Assembly: GCF_001675285.1 (NCBI RefSeq)
Contig: NZ_LSGQ01000026.1
Coordinates: 22,866-86,865 of the forward strand
Length of the DNA stretch: 64,000 nt
Direction of reading: 5' to 3'
Source of the DNA: Elizabethkingia miricola
Lineage (GTDB): Bacteria; Bacteroidota; Bacteroidia; Flavobacteriales; Weeksellaceae
This document shows positions 28,054-37,473 of this stretch, in pieces. Below the pieces are notes generated by a model. The model did no database searches. It was not told where the DNA came from and saw nothing but the letters and a program-made list of their open reading frames with translations. Position numbers and translations under genes: made by a program. The stretch's first letter is position 1. Every line of letters begins with the position of its first letter.

Positions 28054-31029
28054 TTAGAATTTAACATTAAGCTGCATACCAATTGTTCTGGCAGAAGGTA
28101 ATTGCCCAACTTCTGACCCTGGTGTAATGGTACCATTATTCAGTGTAGCGGCTTCCGGATCGAATAACGGGAACTTGGTCCACATCCAAAGATTTTTACC
28201 ATACAAGGCAATTGTAAGTTCTTTTAGTTTTAGCTTTCCAATGCTGGCATCGGGGAAGGTATAAGATACTCTTGCATCTCTAAGCTTGATAAAAGAAGTG
28301 TCGAATGAGTTCGTTTCTACATTGGCACGGCGATAGTAGTCTCCGTAATAGTTGGTTAACAGAACCTTTTTAGTATTCGGAGAGAAGCTTCCGTCAGCAT
28401 TTTGTATAACTCCTTCACCAATTACCATTCCGTCCGGATTTTCTCTTCCCCATAATGTGTGACCTAGTTTTCCTTGTTCACTCATTTTATGATGAGATTG
28501 GGAGTAGGCTATTCCTTTGTACTGGCCGTCAAAAGAAAAGCTTATACGGAAATTTTTAATTTTAAATTCATTCTGAAGTCCGGCTCTCCATTCCGGGAAT
28601 GCATTGCCCACATATTCAATATCTGAAGTTCTGGCAGGTAGTCCTGTTGTAGCATCATAAATTACCTGTCCATCCGGAGCACGTTTGAGTTTGTAACCAT
28701 ACATATCTCCAAGTGACCCGCCAATGTGTGCCTGGTAGTATACAACATCACCTACAGAAGCAATCGTATATGGATTGCCCTCAAATTCGGCAGCCAGGCT
28801 TGTTACCTTATTTCTGTTAGCAGACCAGTTGGCATTAATGTTCCACGAAAAATTAGGCTTTTTTATTGGAGTAGCATTAAGTGTAATTTCCAGACCTTTA
28901 TTTTCCACACTTCCGGAATTAATTATACGACTTTTGAAACCGCTTTCGGTAAGGGCAGGAATGTCTACAATTTGGTTTTCGGTAATATTTTTATAGAAGG
29001 TAAAGTTGAAGTTAAGCCTATTTTTAAACATGGAGAAGTCCATACCTCCCTCATAATTGGTATTCTTTTCAGGTAAAAGATTCTTGTTGTTGAGAACATT
29101 TGGGGCAACTATGGATCCTGGTATGTCTATCATACTGTAATATTTATCCAGTCTGTAGGGTCTGGTTCCATTACCAACTTTAGCTATGGAAAGCCTTAAT
29201 TTCCAGAAATCGAATGTATTTTTTATACCGAATATATCTGAAAGAATAAAACTGGTGCTCGCTGAAGGGTAGAAGAAAGAGTTGTTTCCTTTTCTTAGTG
29301 TACTGGTCCAATCATTTCTGGCGGTAAGATCCAAATAGATATACTTCCCATAGTTTAGGGAAACTAAACCATAAATACTGTTCTCCTGTCTGTCCTTTGG
29401 TGAAGGAATACTACTATATAATGCTAGTGCATTAGAAAGTGTATATATATTAGGTCTTCTAAGACCTATAGCACTTGTTGATTCATAACGATATTCATTA
29501 TATCTGATGCTTCCTCCTAATGATGCACTGATTCCTATTTTGCTCTCCTTTTGATCGTTTTTGTAGGTAAAGAGAATATCATTATTGTATTCCTGATTGG
29601 TAATATGTTCTTCTCTGTAATAGCCTTGCATATAGTTGGCAGTACTGAAAGGTCTGCGCTGGGTACGGATATCATTTTGCCATTCCAGTCCGGAACGGAA
29701 CATCACATCGAAACTACGATTGATCTTGTAGTTTAAGGTTATATTGGTATTTAGCTGATTGTTATTAGCACTGTTGAGCATTTCATAAGCAATCAGGTAA
29801 GGATTGTCTATATAAGAACTGAATGGATGAACCTGGTCTACATTTTCTTTTCCTGGTTTCCATATCGGGCGGTACCATGCCAAATCTACATTAGGATTCT
29901 GGAAAATCATAAAATAAGAGATAGACTGGTTATTGTATCCGGTTGCAGGAAGATTATCACTCATCATTTTAGAGTACATAACCTTAGTTGTAATTTTTAA
30001 TTTCTCATTAAGTTGATGGGTTAATGATGTAGAGAAATTAAAACGGTTAAAACCTGTATTGGGCATCATCCAGTTGTTTTTTACATAACCCAATGAAGTT
30101 CTGAAACTGGTTTTGTCATTAGAATTTTCCAGTGACAGATTATTGGAATAGGTTTCTCCGGCCTGCCAGAAGCCTTTAATGTTATTTTTGTAAGGTCTCC
30201 AAAGCTGACGATCCAGACTTTGGCCTATAATATTAGGATCATATTGATAATAAGATTGGCCATTGAATTTAGGACCGAATGCACTACTGGTACTTCCTGT
30301 ATTGACCCCGTCTTCAGAAGCACCATATGAATAATAAAATTTTCCGCTTTTATCTTTATTCAGCGTTCCCTGTCCATACTCATATTGGTAGTCTGGCCAC
30401 TTCAAAACGGTGTCGAAACTCGTATCGGATGAAAAAGAAACTCGTAGTTTTTTGCTGCCTGCACCTGATTTGGTTGTAATCATAATAGCTCCGTTCGCTG
30501 CTCTGGAACCATATAGTGCAGCTGCTGAAGCTCCTTTCAATATAGTAACTGAAGCAATGTCGTCGGGGTTAATACTGTTGATGCCATTTCCGTAATCAAT
30601 TGGAAGATCACCTCCGGCACCGGCACCATATGCAGCTGCTCCGGTTCCTGTTGTGTTATTACCCATGGGTACACCATCGATCACAATAAGAGTAAGGTTG
30701 TTGTCCATTTCAAAAGACTTTTCACCCCGTAATGTGATTCTGGCACTTCCTAAGGGGCCGGCTCCTGCGGTCTGAATTTTTAGACCTGCCACTTTTCCTT
30801 CCAAAGCATTTGCCCAGTTGTTGTTTTGAGTGTCTTCAAATATTTTTGAATCCTTGTTTTCAGCAGCATATCCTAAAGATTTGTTCATTCTTTTGATACC
30901 TAATGCTGTTACAACAACCTCGTCGATAACTTTGGTCTTTACTGTGTCTTTGGTCTTTTGGGAAAAAACAGCCTGTGTAATACATCCCGTAAGAACCAGA
31001 GCCAAAAGGCTTTTGACATTCTTATTCAT
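28054..31029 (-). CDS. SusC/RagA-family TonB-linked outer-membrane transporter
   Basis: A 991-residue TonB-dependent importer. I start at ATG 31029 (MNKNVKSLLALVLTGCITQAVFSQ signal peptide) rather than 31050, because a -7 box lies at 31055-31048. The mature N-terminus carries KVIDEVVVTALGI (TonB-box-like VDEVVVTALG), then the plug with GSARITLRGEKS and IVIDGVPMGN. The SusC hallmark ASVTILKGASAAALYGSRAANG lies near 168-189. There is no N-terminal carboxypeptidase-like domain, which makes it a short SusC type. The barrel ends in MQLNVKF. It pairs with SusD downstream. Confidence 0.93.
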   Translation of the reverse strand: MNKNVKSLLALVLTGCITQAVFSQKTKDTVKTKVIDEVVVTALGIKRMNKSLGYAAENKDSKIFEDTQNNNWANALEGKVAGLKIQTAGAGPLGSARITLRGEKSFEMDNNLTLIVIDGVPMGNNTTGTGAAAYGAGAGGDLPIDYGNGINSINPDDIASVTILKGASAAALYGSRAANGAIMITTKSGAGSKKLRVSFSSDTSFDTVLKWPDYQYEYGQGTLNKDKSGKFYYSYGASEDGVNTGSTSSAFGPKFNGQSYYQYDPNIIGQSLDRQLWRPYKNNIKGFWQAGETYSNNLSLENSNDKTSFRTSLGYVKNNWMMPNTGFNRFNFSTSLTHQLNEKLKITTKVMYSKMMSDNLPATGYNNQSISYFMIFQNPNVDLAWYRPIWKPGKENVDQVHPFSSYIDNPYLIAYEMLNSANNNQLNTNITLNYKINRSFDVMFRSGLEWQNDIRTQRRPFSTANYMQGYYREEHITNQEYNNDILFTYKNDQKESKIGISASLGGSIRYNEYRYESTSAIGLRRPNIYTLSNALALYSSIPSPKDRQENSIYGLVSLNYGKYIYLDLTARNDWTSTLRKGNNSFFYPSASTSFILSDIFGIKNTFDFWKLRLSIAKVGNGTRPYRLDKYYSMIDIPGSIVAPNVLNNKNLLPEKNTNYEGGMDFSMFKNRLNFNFTFYKNITENQIVDIPALTESGFKSRIINSGSVENKGLEITLNATPIKKPNFSWNINANWSANRNKVTSLAAEFEGNPYTIASVGDVVYYQAHIGGSLGDMYGYKLKRAPDGQVIYDATTGLPARTSDIEYVGNAFPEWRAGLQNEFKIKNFRISFSFDGQYKGIAYSQSHHKMSEQGKLGHTLWGRENPDGMVIGEGVIQNADGSFSPNTKKVLLTNYYGDYYRRANVETNSFDTSFIKLRDARVSYTFPDASIGKLKLKELTIALYGKNLWMWTKFPLFDPEAATLNNGTITPGSEVGQLPSARTIGMQLNVKF

Positions 31030-31047
31030 GGTCTCTATTTTTAGCGG

Positions 31048-31055
31048 CAAAAGTA
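31048..31055 (-). promoter_or_regulatory. -7 box of the susC operon
   Basis: TACTTTTG on the minus strand fits TAnnTTTG and lies 18 bases before ATG 31029. No clear -33 box is visible. Confidence 0.5.
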
Positions 31056-31275
31056 AGAGGTCTATGTTACGAGATTTTTAAGCTAATTTTAACTTTTAAT
31101 TCATTAATGTTAATAATAGTTAAAATTATAAAAACTAAATATTTATAACTAAAAAACTATATTAATTTATAAAAAAAATATTCTGTTTTATAAAACAGAA
31201 TGAATAGGATTAAGTTTGTGTTAATAAATAACACTTGTGTGAATTATTTTCCTGTAACTGTGCTTTCCTGAAAGT

Positions 31276-31818
31276 TTATTCAGACTGATAAGTAAGCTCT
31301 ATAACTCCGGATTTAAAAATTCGGGTATCCAGTAATTTTAACCCAATCCGGCTTTTCAAATTTTCGAATAGCGGCTTTCCGTTTCCTAATACAACGGGAT
31401 GCAGAGATATTTTACAGATATCGATAAGTCCCAGGCTGATAAATGTTTTTATAAGATTAGCTCCTCCGTATAACCATATATCCTTACCATTCTGCTTTTT
31501 GATTTCATTAACTTGATCAATGATGTCAGAGGTAATAAAATTTGCATTTTCGTCCGATCTGTCCTGATGGGAGAAGACAAATTTTTGTTTTGAATGTATT
31601 TCATTCCACATCTCTTTTTCTGAAATATCAGCATCAGATTCAGGCTGATAAGTACCCCAGGCGTCATAGCTTACTCTGCCGTAAAATATAGTGTCAATAC
31701 TTTGGAGAAAATCTTCAAAGTCCATGTCATCATCCATAATACACCAATCGGTTTCTCCATTAGGTCCCTCAATAAAACCATCCAGACTGACAGCTAAGTT
31801 TAAAACTATTTTTTTCAT
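31276..31818 (-). CDS. Dihydrofolate reductase-family (RibD C-terminal-like) protein
   Basis: A 180-residue protein starting MKKIVLNLAVSLDGFIEGPNGETDW (first 25 residues, SLDGFI being the family signature). I use ATG 31818; ten residues upstream are open but do not match. Further landmarks are DTIFYGRVSYDAW near 41-53, DIWLYGGANLIKTFISLGLID near 117-137 and HPVVLGNGKPLF near 146-157. YwjB/YyaP-type members of this family are common and of unknown substrate. It starts 33 bases after the histidine kinase stop on the same strand and could be co-transcribed. Confidence 0.85.
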   Translation of the reverse strand: MKKIVLNLAVSLDGFIEGPNGETDWCIMDDDMDFEDFLQSIDTIFYGRVSYDAWGTYQPESDADISEKEMWNEIHSKQKFVFSHQDRSDENANFITSDIIDQVNEIKKQNGKDIWLYGGANLIKTFISLGLIDICKISLHPVVLGNGKPLFENLKSRIGLKLLDTRIFKSGVIELTYQSE

Positions 31819-31851
31819 GTTAATTTTTAAAATTTGACCTTTTATCATAAA

Positions 31852-33171
31852 CTAAGTAAACCACAGCTCGAAAATACTGCCTTGCTGCTGCTTGCGGAAG
31901 TTAATGTAACCGTTATGGGCTTCCATAATGCTTTTGGTTAAAGTAAGTCCGATACCCGAGCCGCTGTTTCTTGTGGTGAAGAAAGGCAGAAATATTTTAT
32001 CCGATATCTGCTCACTGATACCAATACCATTATCTTCTACCTGAATAACGGTTCGGGTATTCTGCTGGTCGGTGGAAATCTTTATTTTTCCATTATCTGA
32101 ATCTTCCACAGCATGCAGAGCATTTGTAAGAAGATTGATAAGACTGCGTTCCAGCATTTTTTCATCAGCCAGGATCATATAGTCTTTAATATTGGCTGTA
32201 AGTATAATATTTTTATTCTGAAACTCACTTTCCATCAGCCGTAATACTTTTTCTATAACAGGCCTGATGGATATTTTCTGAAGCTTGGGCTTAGGAAGTT
32301 CAGCAACCTGTCGGTAATTGTTTATAAAGTTGAGTAATTGCTCGGATTTATTATTAACAATTTTCAGGCTCTCTTTTATTTCTTCCTGATCATCTCTGGA
32401 AATTTCCTCCTGATCGGTAATATATTCCATATTCCTTATCAGGCTGTTGATAGGGGTCAGGGTATTCAGTAATTCATGAGAAATAACCTTCATCAGATTA
32501 TTCCAGGCCATTTTCTCTTTACGTTCTATAATCTTTTGTACAGATTCGAGAGATATAATGCAAAAATCTTCACGTGGTGTTTCCAGACGTGTCGTCCGTA
32601 AGGAATATGTCTGAAATCCTGACTGGTTAATGGAGACTTCCATGAAATCTTGGCTTTCTCTGTAATCAGTATCTTTTATAAGCTTAAAAAACTCCGGGCT
32701 CTTTTCTTCATATAAACTCCATCTGTTGTATTTTGGAACCTTCAGAATTTCAATAAACTTTGGATTAGAATAGAATATCTCCCAGTCATTAGTATTCTCT
32801 TTGAGTATCATGATGCCTATGTCCAGCTGATTCAGAATGTTTTCGTACAGAACTTTGAACGACAATACATCGGTATTTTTCTCTTTTTCCTGATAGTAAA
32901 GGTCAACAGCTTTTTGCTTTAACGGGTCATTTTGTTTTTTGTCCGGAAACAAAGAAAAATCTTTATGATTGATTGCCTGTAGAATCTGTTCTGTTTCTTT
33001 CCCGGATTGCTGGGCATTTCGGATGTTTAGAATAACCATAAAAACAGAAAGGCAAAGGAAAAGTAAAGCCGTAATCCATTTTCCTGATTCATAGCAGTCA
33101 AAAGCCAGTATCCCGAAAACAAGCCCCAGCAATAAAATAGCTATCTGGATAATATAGAATTTTGTCTTCAT
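31852..33171 (-). CDS. Membrane sensor histidine kinase
   Basis: A 439-residue kinase. Two membrane helices lie within residues 6-50 with almost no periplasmic loop, followed by a cytosolic linker and PAS-like region (about 105-215). The H box is VISHELLNTLTPINSL near 229-244, with the phosphorylated His in SHE. The ATPase part has the N box NLLTNALHAVEDS near 343-355, VEDNGIGIS near 378 and GSGIGLTLTKSIMEAHNG near 402-419. It forms a two-component system with the sigma-54 regulator, whose stop shares one base with this start. Confidence 0.92.
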   Translation of the reverse strand: MKTKFYIIQIAILLLGLVFGILAFDCYESGKWITALLFLCLSVFMVILNIRNAQQSGKETEQILQAINHKDFSLFPDKKQNDPLKQKAVDLYYQEKEKNTDVLSFKVLYENILNQLDIGIMILKENTNDWEIFYSNPKFIEILKVPKYNRWSLYEEKSPEFFKLIKDTDYRESQDFMEVSINQSGFQTYSLRTTRLETPREDFCIISLESVQKIIERKEKMAWNNLMKVISHELLNTLTPINSLIRNMEYITDQEEISRDDQEEIKESLKIVNNKSEQLLNFINNYRQVAELPKPKLQKISIRPVIEKVLRLMESEFQNKNIILTANIKDYMILADEKMLERSLINLLTNALHAVEDSDNGKIKISTDQQNTRTVIQVEDNGIGISEQISDKIFLPFFTTRNSGSGIGLTLTKSIMEAHNGYINFRKQQQGSIFELWFT

Positions 33172-34517
33172 CAGATTCCGAATTTTTCCATTCTGCGGTA
33201 AAGTGCTGCGCGTGAAAGTCCTAAATCTTCTGCTGCCGAAGATATATTGCCCTGGTGTTTCTTTAGAGCTTTCTTAATCAGGATTTCTTCCATTTCCTCA
33301 ATATTCAGTACATCAGGTAATCCCTCGGATGTATTCCCCATAGGCTTTGGTAAAGAAAGCTGTAATATTCCGTGATCGGAAAGAATAACACTTCTTTCCA
33401 TAGCATGTTCCAGTTCACGTATATTTCCCGGCCAATTATAACTGCATAATTCTTTTATGTCTTCCTCAGAAAGAGATAAGGTTTTATGGTATTTGTATTG
33501 GTATTTTGCAAGAAAATATTGTGCAAACAGAGGCATGTCTTCCAGACGTTCCCGTAAAGGCGGAATGGTAATCTCTACAGTATTGATTCTGAAATAAAGA
33601 TCTTTTCTGAATAAAAATTCGTTTACTTTCTGCTGAAGGTTTTCATTGGTTGCGAAAATAAAGCGGACATCCATCTGCCGTTCCCGGGTTTCTCCGATAC
33701 GGGATAGTTTTTTATTCTGAATAAGGGTAAGGAGTTTAGATTGCAGGTGCAGTGGCAGGTTTCCGATTTCGTCCAGAAAAACGGTGCCGCCCTGGGCATT
33801 TTCTATTTTTCCTGCAGTATCAGCAATCGCATCTGTGAAAGCTCCTTTTTTATATCCAAAGAGCTCTGCTTCAAAAAGCCCTTCGGGTAAGCTTCCCAGG
33901 TCGATATGCACAAAAGGTTCTTTATTGCGCGGAGATTTTCTGTGGATTTGCTCTGCCAAAACATATTTACCAGTACCATTTTCACCAAGCAAAAGTACAT
34001 TGGCATCGGTAGGTGCAATTTTATCTATGGTATGGAGAATGTTCTGTACAGCTCCCGAGTTACTTTCCAGAATATAATTCTGATCGCTTTGCTGAATATT
34101 TTCCCACTGATGCAACTTTCTGTTCTTGCGCGAAACATCTACAGCAAGGTTAACAGAGGCATACAGTTTTTCATTATTCCATGGTTTTAGGATAAAGTCT
34201 GAAGCTCCTAGTTTTAAAGCTTCTACAGCAAGTTCTACCTCTCCATAAGCTGTCATTAATATAATAGGAATATCAGGGGCTACTTCTTTAACCTCGTTCA
34301 TCCAGTATAATCCGTCCTGTCCGTTCTCGAAGCCTTTTCGGAAATTCATATCGAGAAGTATAACATCAAACGCCTCTTCGGTGAGTGCCGGAAGAATTTT
34401 CTTTGGATTATTAAGTGTTTTTACATCGGTGAAAAATTTTTTCAGCCACACTTTTGCAGAGAAAAGAATGTCTTCATCGTCGTCAACAATTAATATTTTG
34501 GCTGTTTTCTTTCGCAT
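33171..34517 (-). CDS. Sigma-54-dependent response regulator (NtrC type)
   Basis: A 448-residue regulator with three domains. The receiver (about 8-125) has the phospho-acceptor Asp in DVILLDMNFR. The AAA+ domain (about 150-380) has Walker A GENGTGKYVLAEQI near 180, the sigma-54-contact loop KKGAFTDA (the common GAFTGA with Gly replaced by Asp) and Walker B GGTVFLDEIGNLPL. A Fis-type HTH at the end reads NISSAAEDLGLSRAALYRRM. It is the first gene of the RR-HK unit. Tandem enhancer-like sites begin 2 bases upstream of its ATG, and a sigma-54-like promoter faces the divergent adaptor gene. Confidence 0.93.
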   Translation of the reverse strand: MRKKTAKILIVDDDEDILFSAKVWLKKFFTDVKTLNNPKKILPALTEEAFDVILLDMNFRKGFENGQDGLYWMNEVKEVAPDIPIILMTAYGEVELAVEALKLGASDFILKPWNNEKLYASVNLAVDVSRKNRKLHQWENIQQSDQNYILESNSGAVQNILHTIDKIAPTDANVLLLGENGTGKYVLAEQIHRKSPRNKEPFVHIDLGSLPEGLFEAELFGYKKGAFTDAIADTAGKIENAQGGTVFLDEIGNLPLHLQSKLLTLIQNKKLSRIGETRERQMDVRFIFATNENLQQKVNEFLFRKDLYFRINTVEITIPPLRERLEDMPLFAQYFLAKYQYKYHKTLSLSEEDIKELCSYNWPGNIRELEHAMERSVILSDHGILQLSLPKPMGNTSEGLPDVLNIEEMEEILIKKALKKHQGNISSAAEDLGLSRAALYRRMEKFGI

Positions 34518-34519
34518 GG

Positions 34520-34558
34520 GTGTTCAGTTTTGTACACTTAGTGTTCGATTTCGGACAC
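34520..34558. promoter_or_regulatory. Tandem enhancer-like sites GTGT-N10-ACAC
   Basis: GTGTTCAGTTTTGTACAC (34520-34537) and GTGTTCGATTTCGGACAC (34541-34558) agree at 14 of 18 positions. Both have the form GTGT-N10-ACAC and are centred 21 bases apart. They are likely binding sites of the adjacent sigma-54 response regulator. Confidence 0.7.
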
Positions 34559-34621
34559 TTTTATTTTGAGTTAAAATCTTTACTGTTTAATTTTCAGACT
34601 TTTACCGACGAATTCTTTTTA

Positions 34622-34637
34622 TGGCATATTTGTCGTG
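34622..34637 (+). promoter_or_regulatory. Sigma-54-like (-24/-12) promoter
   Basis: TGGCATATTTGTCGTG keeps TGGCA at -24 and has GG-N10-GT spacing; the -12 element is imperfect (GT for GC). Transcription would start near 34647, which supports ATG 34665 for the adaptor gene. Confidence 0.5.
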
Positions 34638-34664
34638 TATATTATTGAAAATCAAATAGCTGTA

Positions 34665-35909
34665 ATGGATACGAAAATAGAGAAAAAAAGATCTAAACTC
34701 AAAATTATTCTTTTAGCACTTGCCGGAGTAGTAGTTCTGGGGTTGTTTTTGGGATATTTTTTTCGTCAGAAGAAAACTTTTAATGTAAAAGCAGAAGATT
34801 TACAGGTAGAAAAGGTGACCCGTGGGAAGTTTGAAGACATGATGATGATTACAGCACAAACGCAGTCATTGAATTCTTCACTGGTGAATGTAATGGAAGG
34901 AGGAGCTGTAAAAGAAATCTTTACGGAAGACGGAAAAATGGTAACAAAAGGAGAGCCTTTAGCCAGAGTGTATAATCCGAATACTGAATTCAATTTTATG
35001 AGTCAGGAAACCGGAATTATGCAGCAGATCAGCCAGATGAGAAATACCCTTCTGGAACTGAAAAATCAGGAATTTACACAGGACAAAGAGATTCTTCAGG
35101 CACAAAACGATTACAATACAGCACAGCAAAACTATAATCTGCAAAAAAGATTATATGATGCTGAAATAGGAAAGAAAACGGATTATGACATGGCACGCCA
35201 GAATCTGGCTTACCAGCAAAAGAGAAAGCAAATTGTAGAACAGAGTATTGTAAATGAAAAGCATTCCCGGGCTTCACAGATTGCAGCGGTTAATAACTCT
35301 ATTGCACAAATGGAAAAAAGCCTGGATGTGCTGAGAAATAATAAAAATAACTTTCTTATCATGTCTCCGGCTACAGGACGCTTATCCTCTTTTAGTATTT
35401 CTTTGGGGCAAAGTCTTACTACAGGACAAAGCATCGGAAAGGTAGATTTGATGGGGGGGTATAAGCTGGTTGCTAAAATAGACGAGTATTATATCAACAA
35501 GCTGCATGCAGGGATTAAAGGGACGCTGGAAAGTAATGGTAAAGAATATAATGTTATAGTATCCAAAGTATTGCCGGAAGTAGTACAGGGACAATTTTCA
35601 GCGGAACTTAATTTTGCGGACAATAACAAACCGGATGATCTGAAAATAGGAATGACTTTCGGGGTGAAACTTAAACTTTCTGCAGATACCCAAAGTCTGA
35701 TGATTCCTAAAGGAAACTTCTTTAAAGATACCAACGGAAAGTGGATTTTTGTTACAGAAAATGGAAAGGCAGTACGCAAAAATATCAGTCTTGGAAGAGA
35801 AAACCCATTATACTATGAAGTTTTATCCGGGCTAAAAGAAGGAGAGCAGGTCATTGTATCGGATTATTCTGATTACAAAAAATACGAAATACTAGATATA
35901 AAAAAATAA
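34665..35909 (+). CDS. HlyD/RND-type periplasmic adaptor (membrane fusion protein)
   Basis: A 414-residue inner-membrane-anchored adaptor. After a basic N-terminus, the helix LKIILLALAGVVVLGLFLGYFF (18-40 region) anchors it. A lipoyl/barrel half (about 55-105), a long coiled-coil hairpin rich in Gln and Asn (about 110-215), FLIMSPATGRLSS resuming the lipoyl domain near 229, and a C-terminal YVTENGKAVRKNISLG-type beta domain follow. Such adaptors work with an ABC or RND pump and TolC; no pump gene is in the window. The start at 34665 lies downstream of the expected sigma-54 transcript start. Confidence 0.87.
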   Translation: MDTKIEKKRSKLKIILLALAGVVVLGLFLGYFFRQKKTFNVKAEDLQVEKVTRGKFEDMMMITAQTQSLNSSLVNVMEGGAVKEIFTEDGKMVTKGEPLARVYNPNTEFNFMSQETGIMQQISQMRNTLLELKNQEFTQDKEILQAQNDYNTAQQNYNLQKRLYDAEIGKKTDYDMARQNLAYQQKRKQIVEQSIVNEKHSRASQIAAVNNSIAQMEKSLDVLRNNKNNFLIMSPATGRLSSFSISLGQSLTTGQSIGKVDLMGGYKLVAKIDEYYINKLHAGIKGTLESNGKEYNVIVSKVLPEVVQGQFSAELNFADNNKPDDLKIGMTFGVKLKLSADTQSLMIPKGNFFKDTNGKWIFVTENGKAVRKNISLGRENPLYYEVLSGLKEGEQVIVSDYSDYKKYEILDIKK

Positions 35910-35910
35910 C

Positions 35911-37323
35911 ATGAAAACTCAATTAAACAAATATTTTTTAATTGCCGCTTTTGCCGGAACTCAGGTTTTTGGCCAGCAGAAAATACAGCCTTATGTAGAC
36001 GAAAGAGTAGAGCTTATGAGTACTTTATTCCGACTAATAGAGGCCAGAGAATATTCTGACAGGAATAATGAATTATATGTTCAGGATATTGAAAAATATT
36101 TTGCTCCGGTAAAAAATGACCCGTTTCTGTCGACCCTGAAAAATATAAGAAACGAAAATGGTATAGGCTATGATGCTGTAATGTCGATGGCGGTACACCT
36201 GAAAATAAAAGATCAAAAAATTGGTCTTGTAAAGGAAAGAAATAATACAGTAGAGAAAAGATGGAAAACTGTAGATCTTCCCGTATTTTTGAAAGGGTTG
36301 AACAGCTTTTACAAAAACAGTAAGTATCATCAGTTCTTCCAATCTCATGAAACAGATTATAAACAGGCAGCTAAAGCATATTCTGATTCTGTTCTAACAA
36401 AGTTTAAGCAGGATTGGTATGTGAAGTTTTATGGAAAAGAACCCAATGAAGATTACAAAATAGTATTAGGCTATGGAAATGGCGGTGGAAATTATGGCCC
36501 AAGGGTATCGCCAGAAAAGGGGAAAGATATAGTATATGCTATTGTTAGTGGGGGTAAATTTAATGGAAGAATAGTGAATTTTTCCAGTAGTTATGCACCT
36601 ACCTTAATTCACGAATTCAATCATTCCTTTGTAAACTATATTTTAGAGACTAAGGATTATAAAAGTCAGTTGCAGGATGCAGGAGAGAAAATCCAGAAAG
36701 AAGTTAAAAAACCAATGGCAGATCAGGCTTACAGTTCATGGGAAACTATAATTAACGAATCAATTGTAAGAGCTGCTGTTCTGGTTTATATGAAGGAAAA
36801 TCATTTTTCTCAGGCTGAGATTAACAATGAAATGAAAGAGCAAATTTCCAGAAGCTTTATATGGACACCAGACTTAGTAAAGCTTTTAGAGGAATATCAA
36901 GCCAACAGAAAACAATATCCTGATCTGGAAGCTTTCTACCCGCGTATTGTTTCTTTTTTCCAAAATCTAGGAAAAAATATGGATAAGGTGATGAGTGATT
37001 TTACAGCAAAACAGCCTAAAGTAAAATCATTAAGTCCTGATATTAATGGGAAGAATAATGTAGATGCTTCTATAAAAGAGATTGTTGTGGAATTTGATCA
37101 ACCGCTTTCAGGTAAAGGTTTATCTATACACTGGGGAGAATTAGGCCGGGACGCTGTACCGATCAGTGCAAGATCAGTTTATATCAATAATAATAAAGGA
37201 TTAAAAATTCCGGTGGATTTAAAGCCTAATAAAGAATATGAGTTTATTCTGGCTGGTGGTAATTTTGAATCATTAGAAGGATATCCATTGCAGGATTACA
37301 CTATAAAATTTAAAACTAAATAA
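35911..37323 (+). CDS. DUF4932 metalloprotease-like protein with C-terminal Ig-like domain
   Basis: A 470-residue exported protein whose signal peptide ends TQVFGQ near residue 22. The central DUF4932 part contains the zinc-binding motif HEFNH at 234-238 (in PTLIHEFNHSF), with ETIINESIVRAAVLVY near 282-297 supplying a possible third Glu ligand. The C-terminal 100 residues (VKSLSPDINGKNNVDASIKE onward, VVEFDQPLSGKG) look like a Big_5 Ig-like domain. It starts 1 base after the adaptor stop, so it belongs to the sigma-54-controlled unit. It is the last host gene before the prophage. Confidence 0.8.
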   Translation: MKTQLNKYFLIAAFAGTQVFGQQKIQPYVDERVELMSTLFRLIEAREYSDRNNELYVQDIEKYFAPVKNDPFLSTLKNIRNENGIGYDAVMSMAVHLKIKDQKIGLVKERNNTVEKRWKTVDLPVFLKGLNSFYKNSKYHQFFQSHETDYKQAAKAYSDSVLTKFKQDWYVKFYGKEPNEDYKIVLGYGNGGGNYGPRVSPEKGKDIVYAIVSGGKFNGRIVNFSSSYAPTLIHEFNHSFVNYILETKDYKSQLQDAGEKIQKEVKKPMADQAYSSWETIINESIVRAAVLVYMKENHFSQAEINNEMKEQISRSFIWTPDLVKLLEEYQANRKQYPDLEAFYPRIVSFFQNLGKNMDKVMSDFTAKQPKVKSLSPDINGKNNVDASIKEIVVEFDQPLSGKGLSIHWGELGRDAVPISARSVYINNNKGLKIPVDLKPNKEYEFILAGGNFESLEGYPLQDYTIKFKTK

Positions 37324-37334
37324 AAAATAATAAT

Positions 37335-37390
37335 ATAATCGGCAAAACCAAAAGTATAAAAAATAATCGCTATGGATTCCAATAATCGGC
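37335..37390. repeat. Short ATAATCG repeats near the prophage end
   Basis: ATAATCGGC occurs at 37335-37343 and 37382-37390, and ATAATCGCT at 37363-37371; a weaker AAAATCGGA lies at 37454-37462. They could be transposase-binding sites at the phage end, as Mu has several at each terminus. This is unproven. Confidence 0.3.
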
Positions 37391-37410
37391 TGGAAAATCT
37401 TATCAAATTT

Positions 37411-37446
37411 AAAGCACGTTTAAAGATAAATTAAACGTGCTTTTTC
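37411..37446. terminator. Strong bidirectional terminator
   Basis: A perfect 13-bp stem AAAGCACGTTTAA/TTAAACGTGCTTT has a 7-base loop and a T run after it. It lies between DUF4932 and the convergent methylase gene. Confidence 0.85.
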
Positions 37447-37473
37447 TTGTATAAAAATCGGAATTCCGTATCT

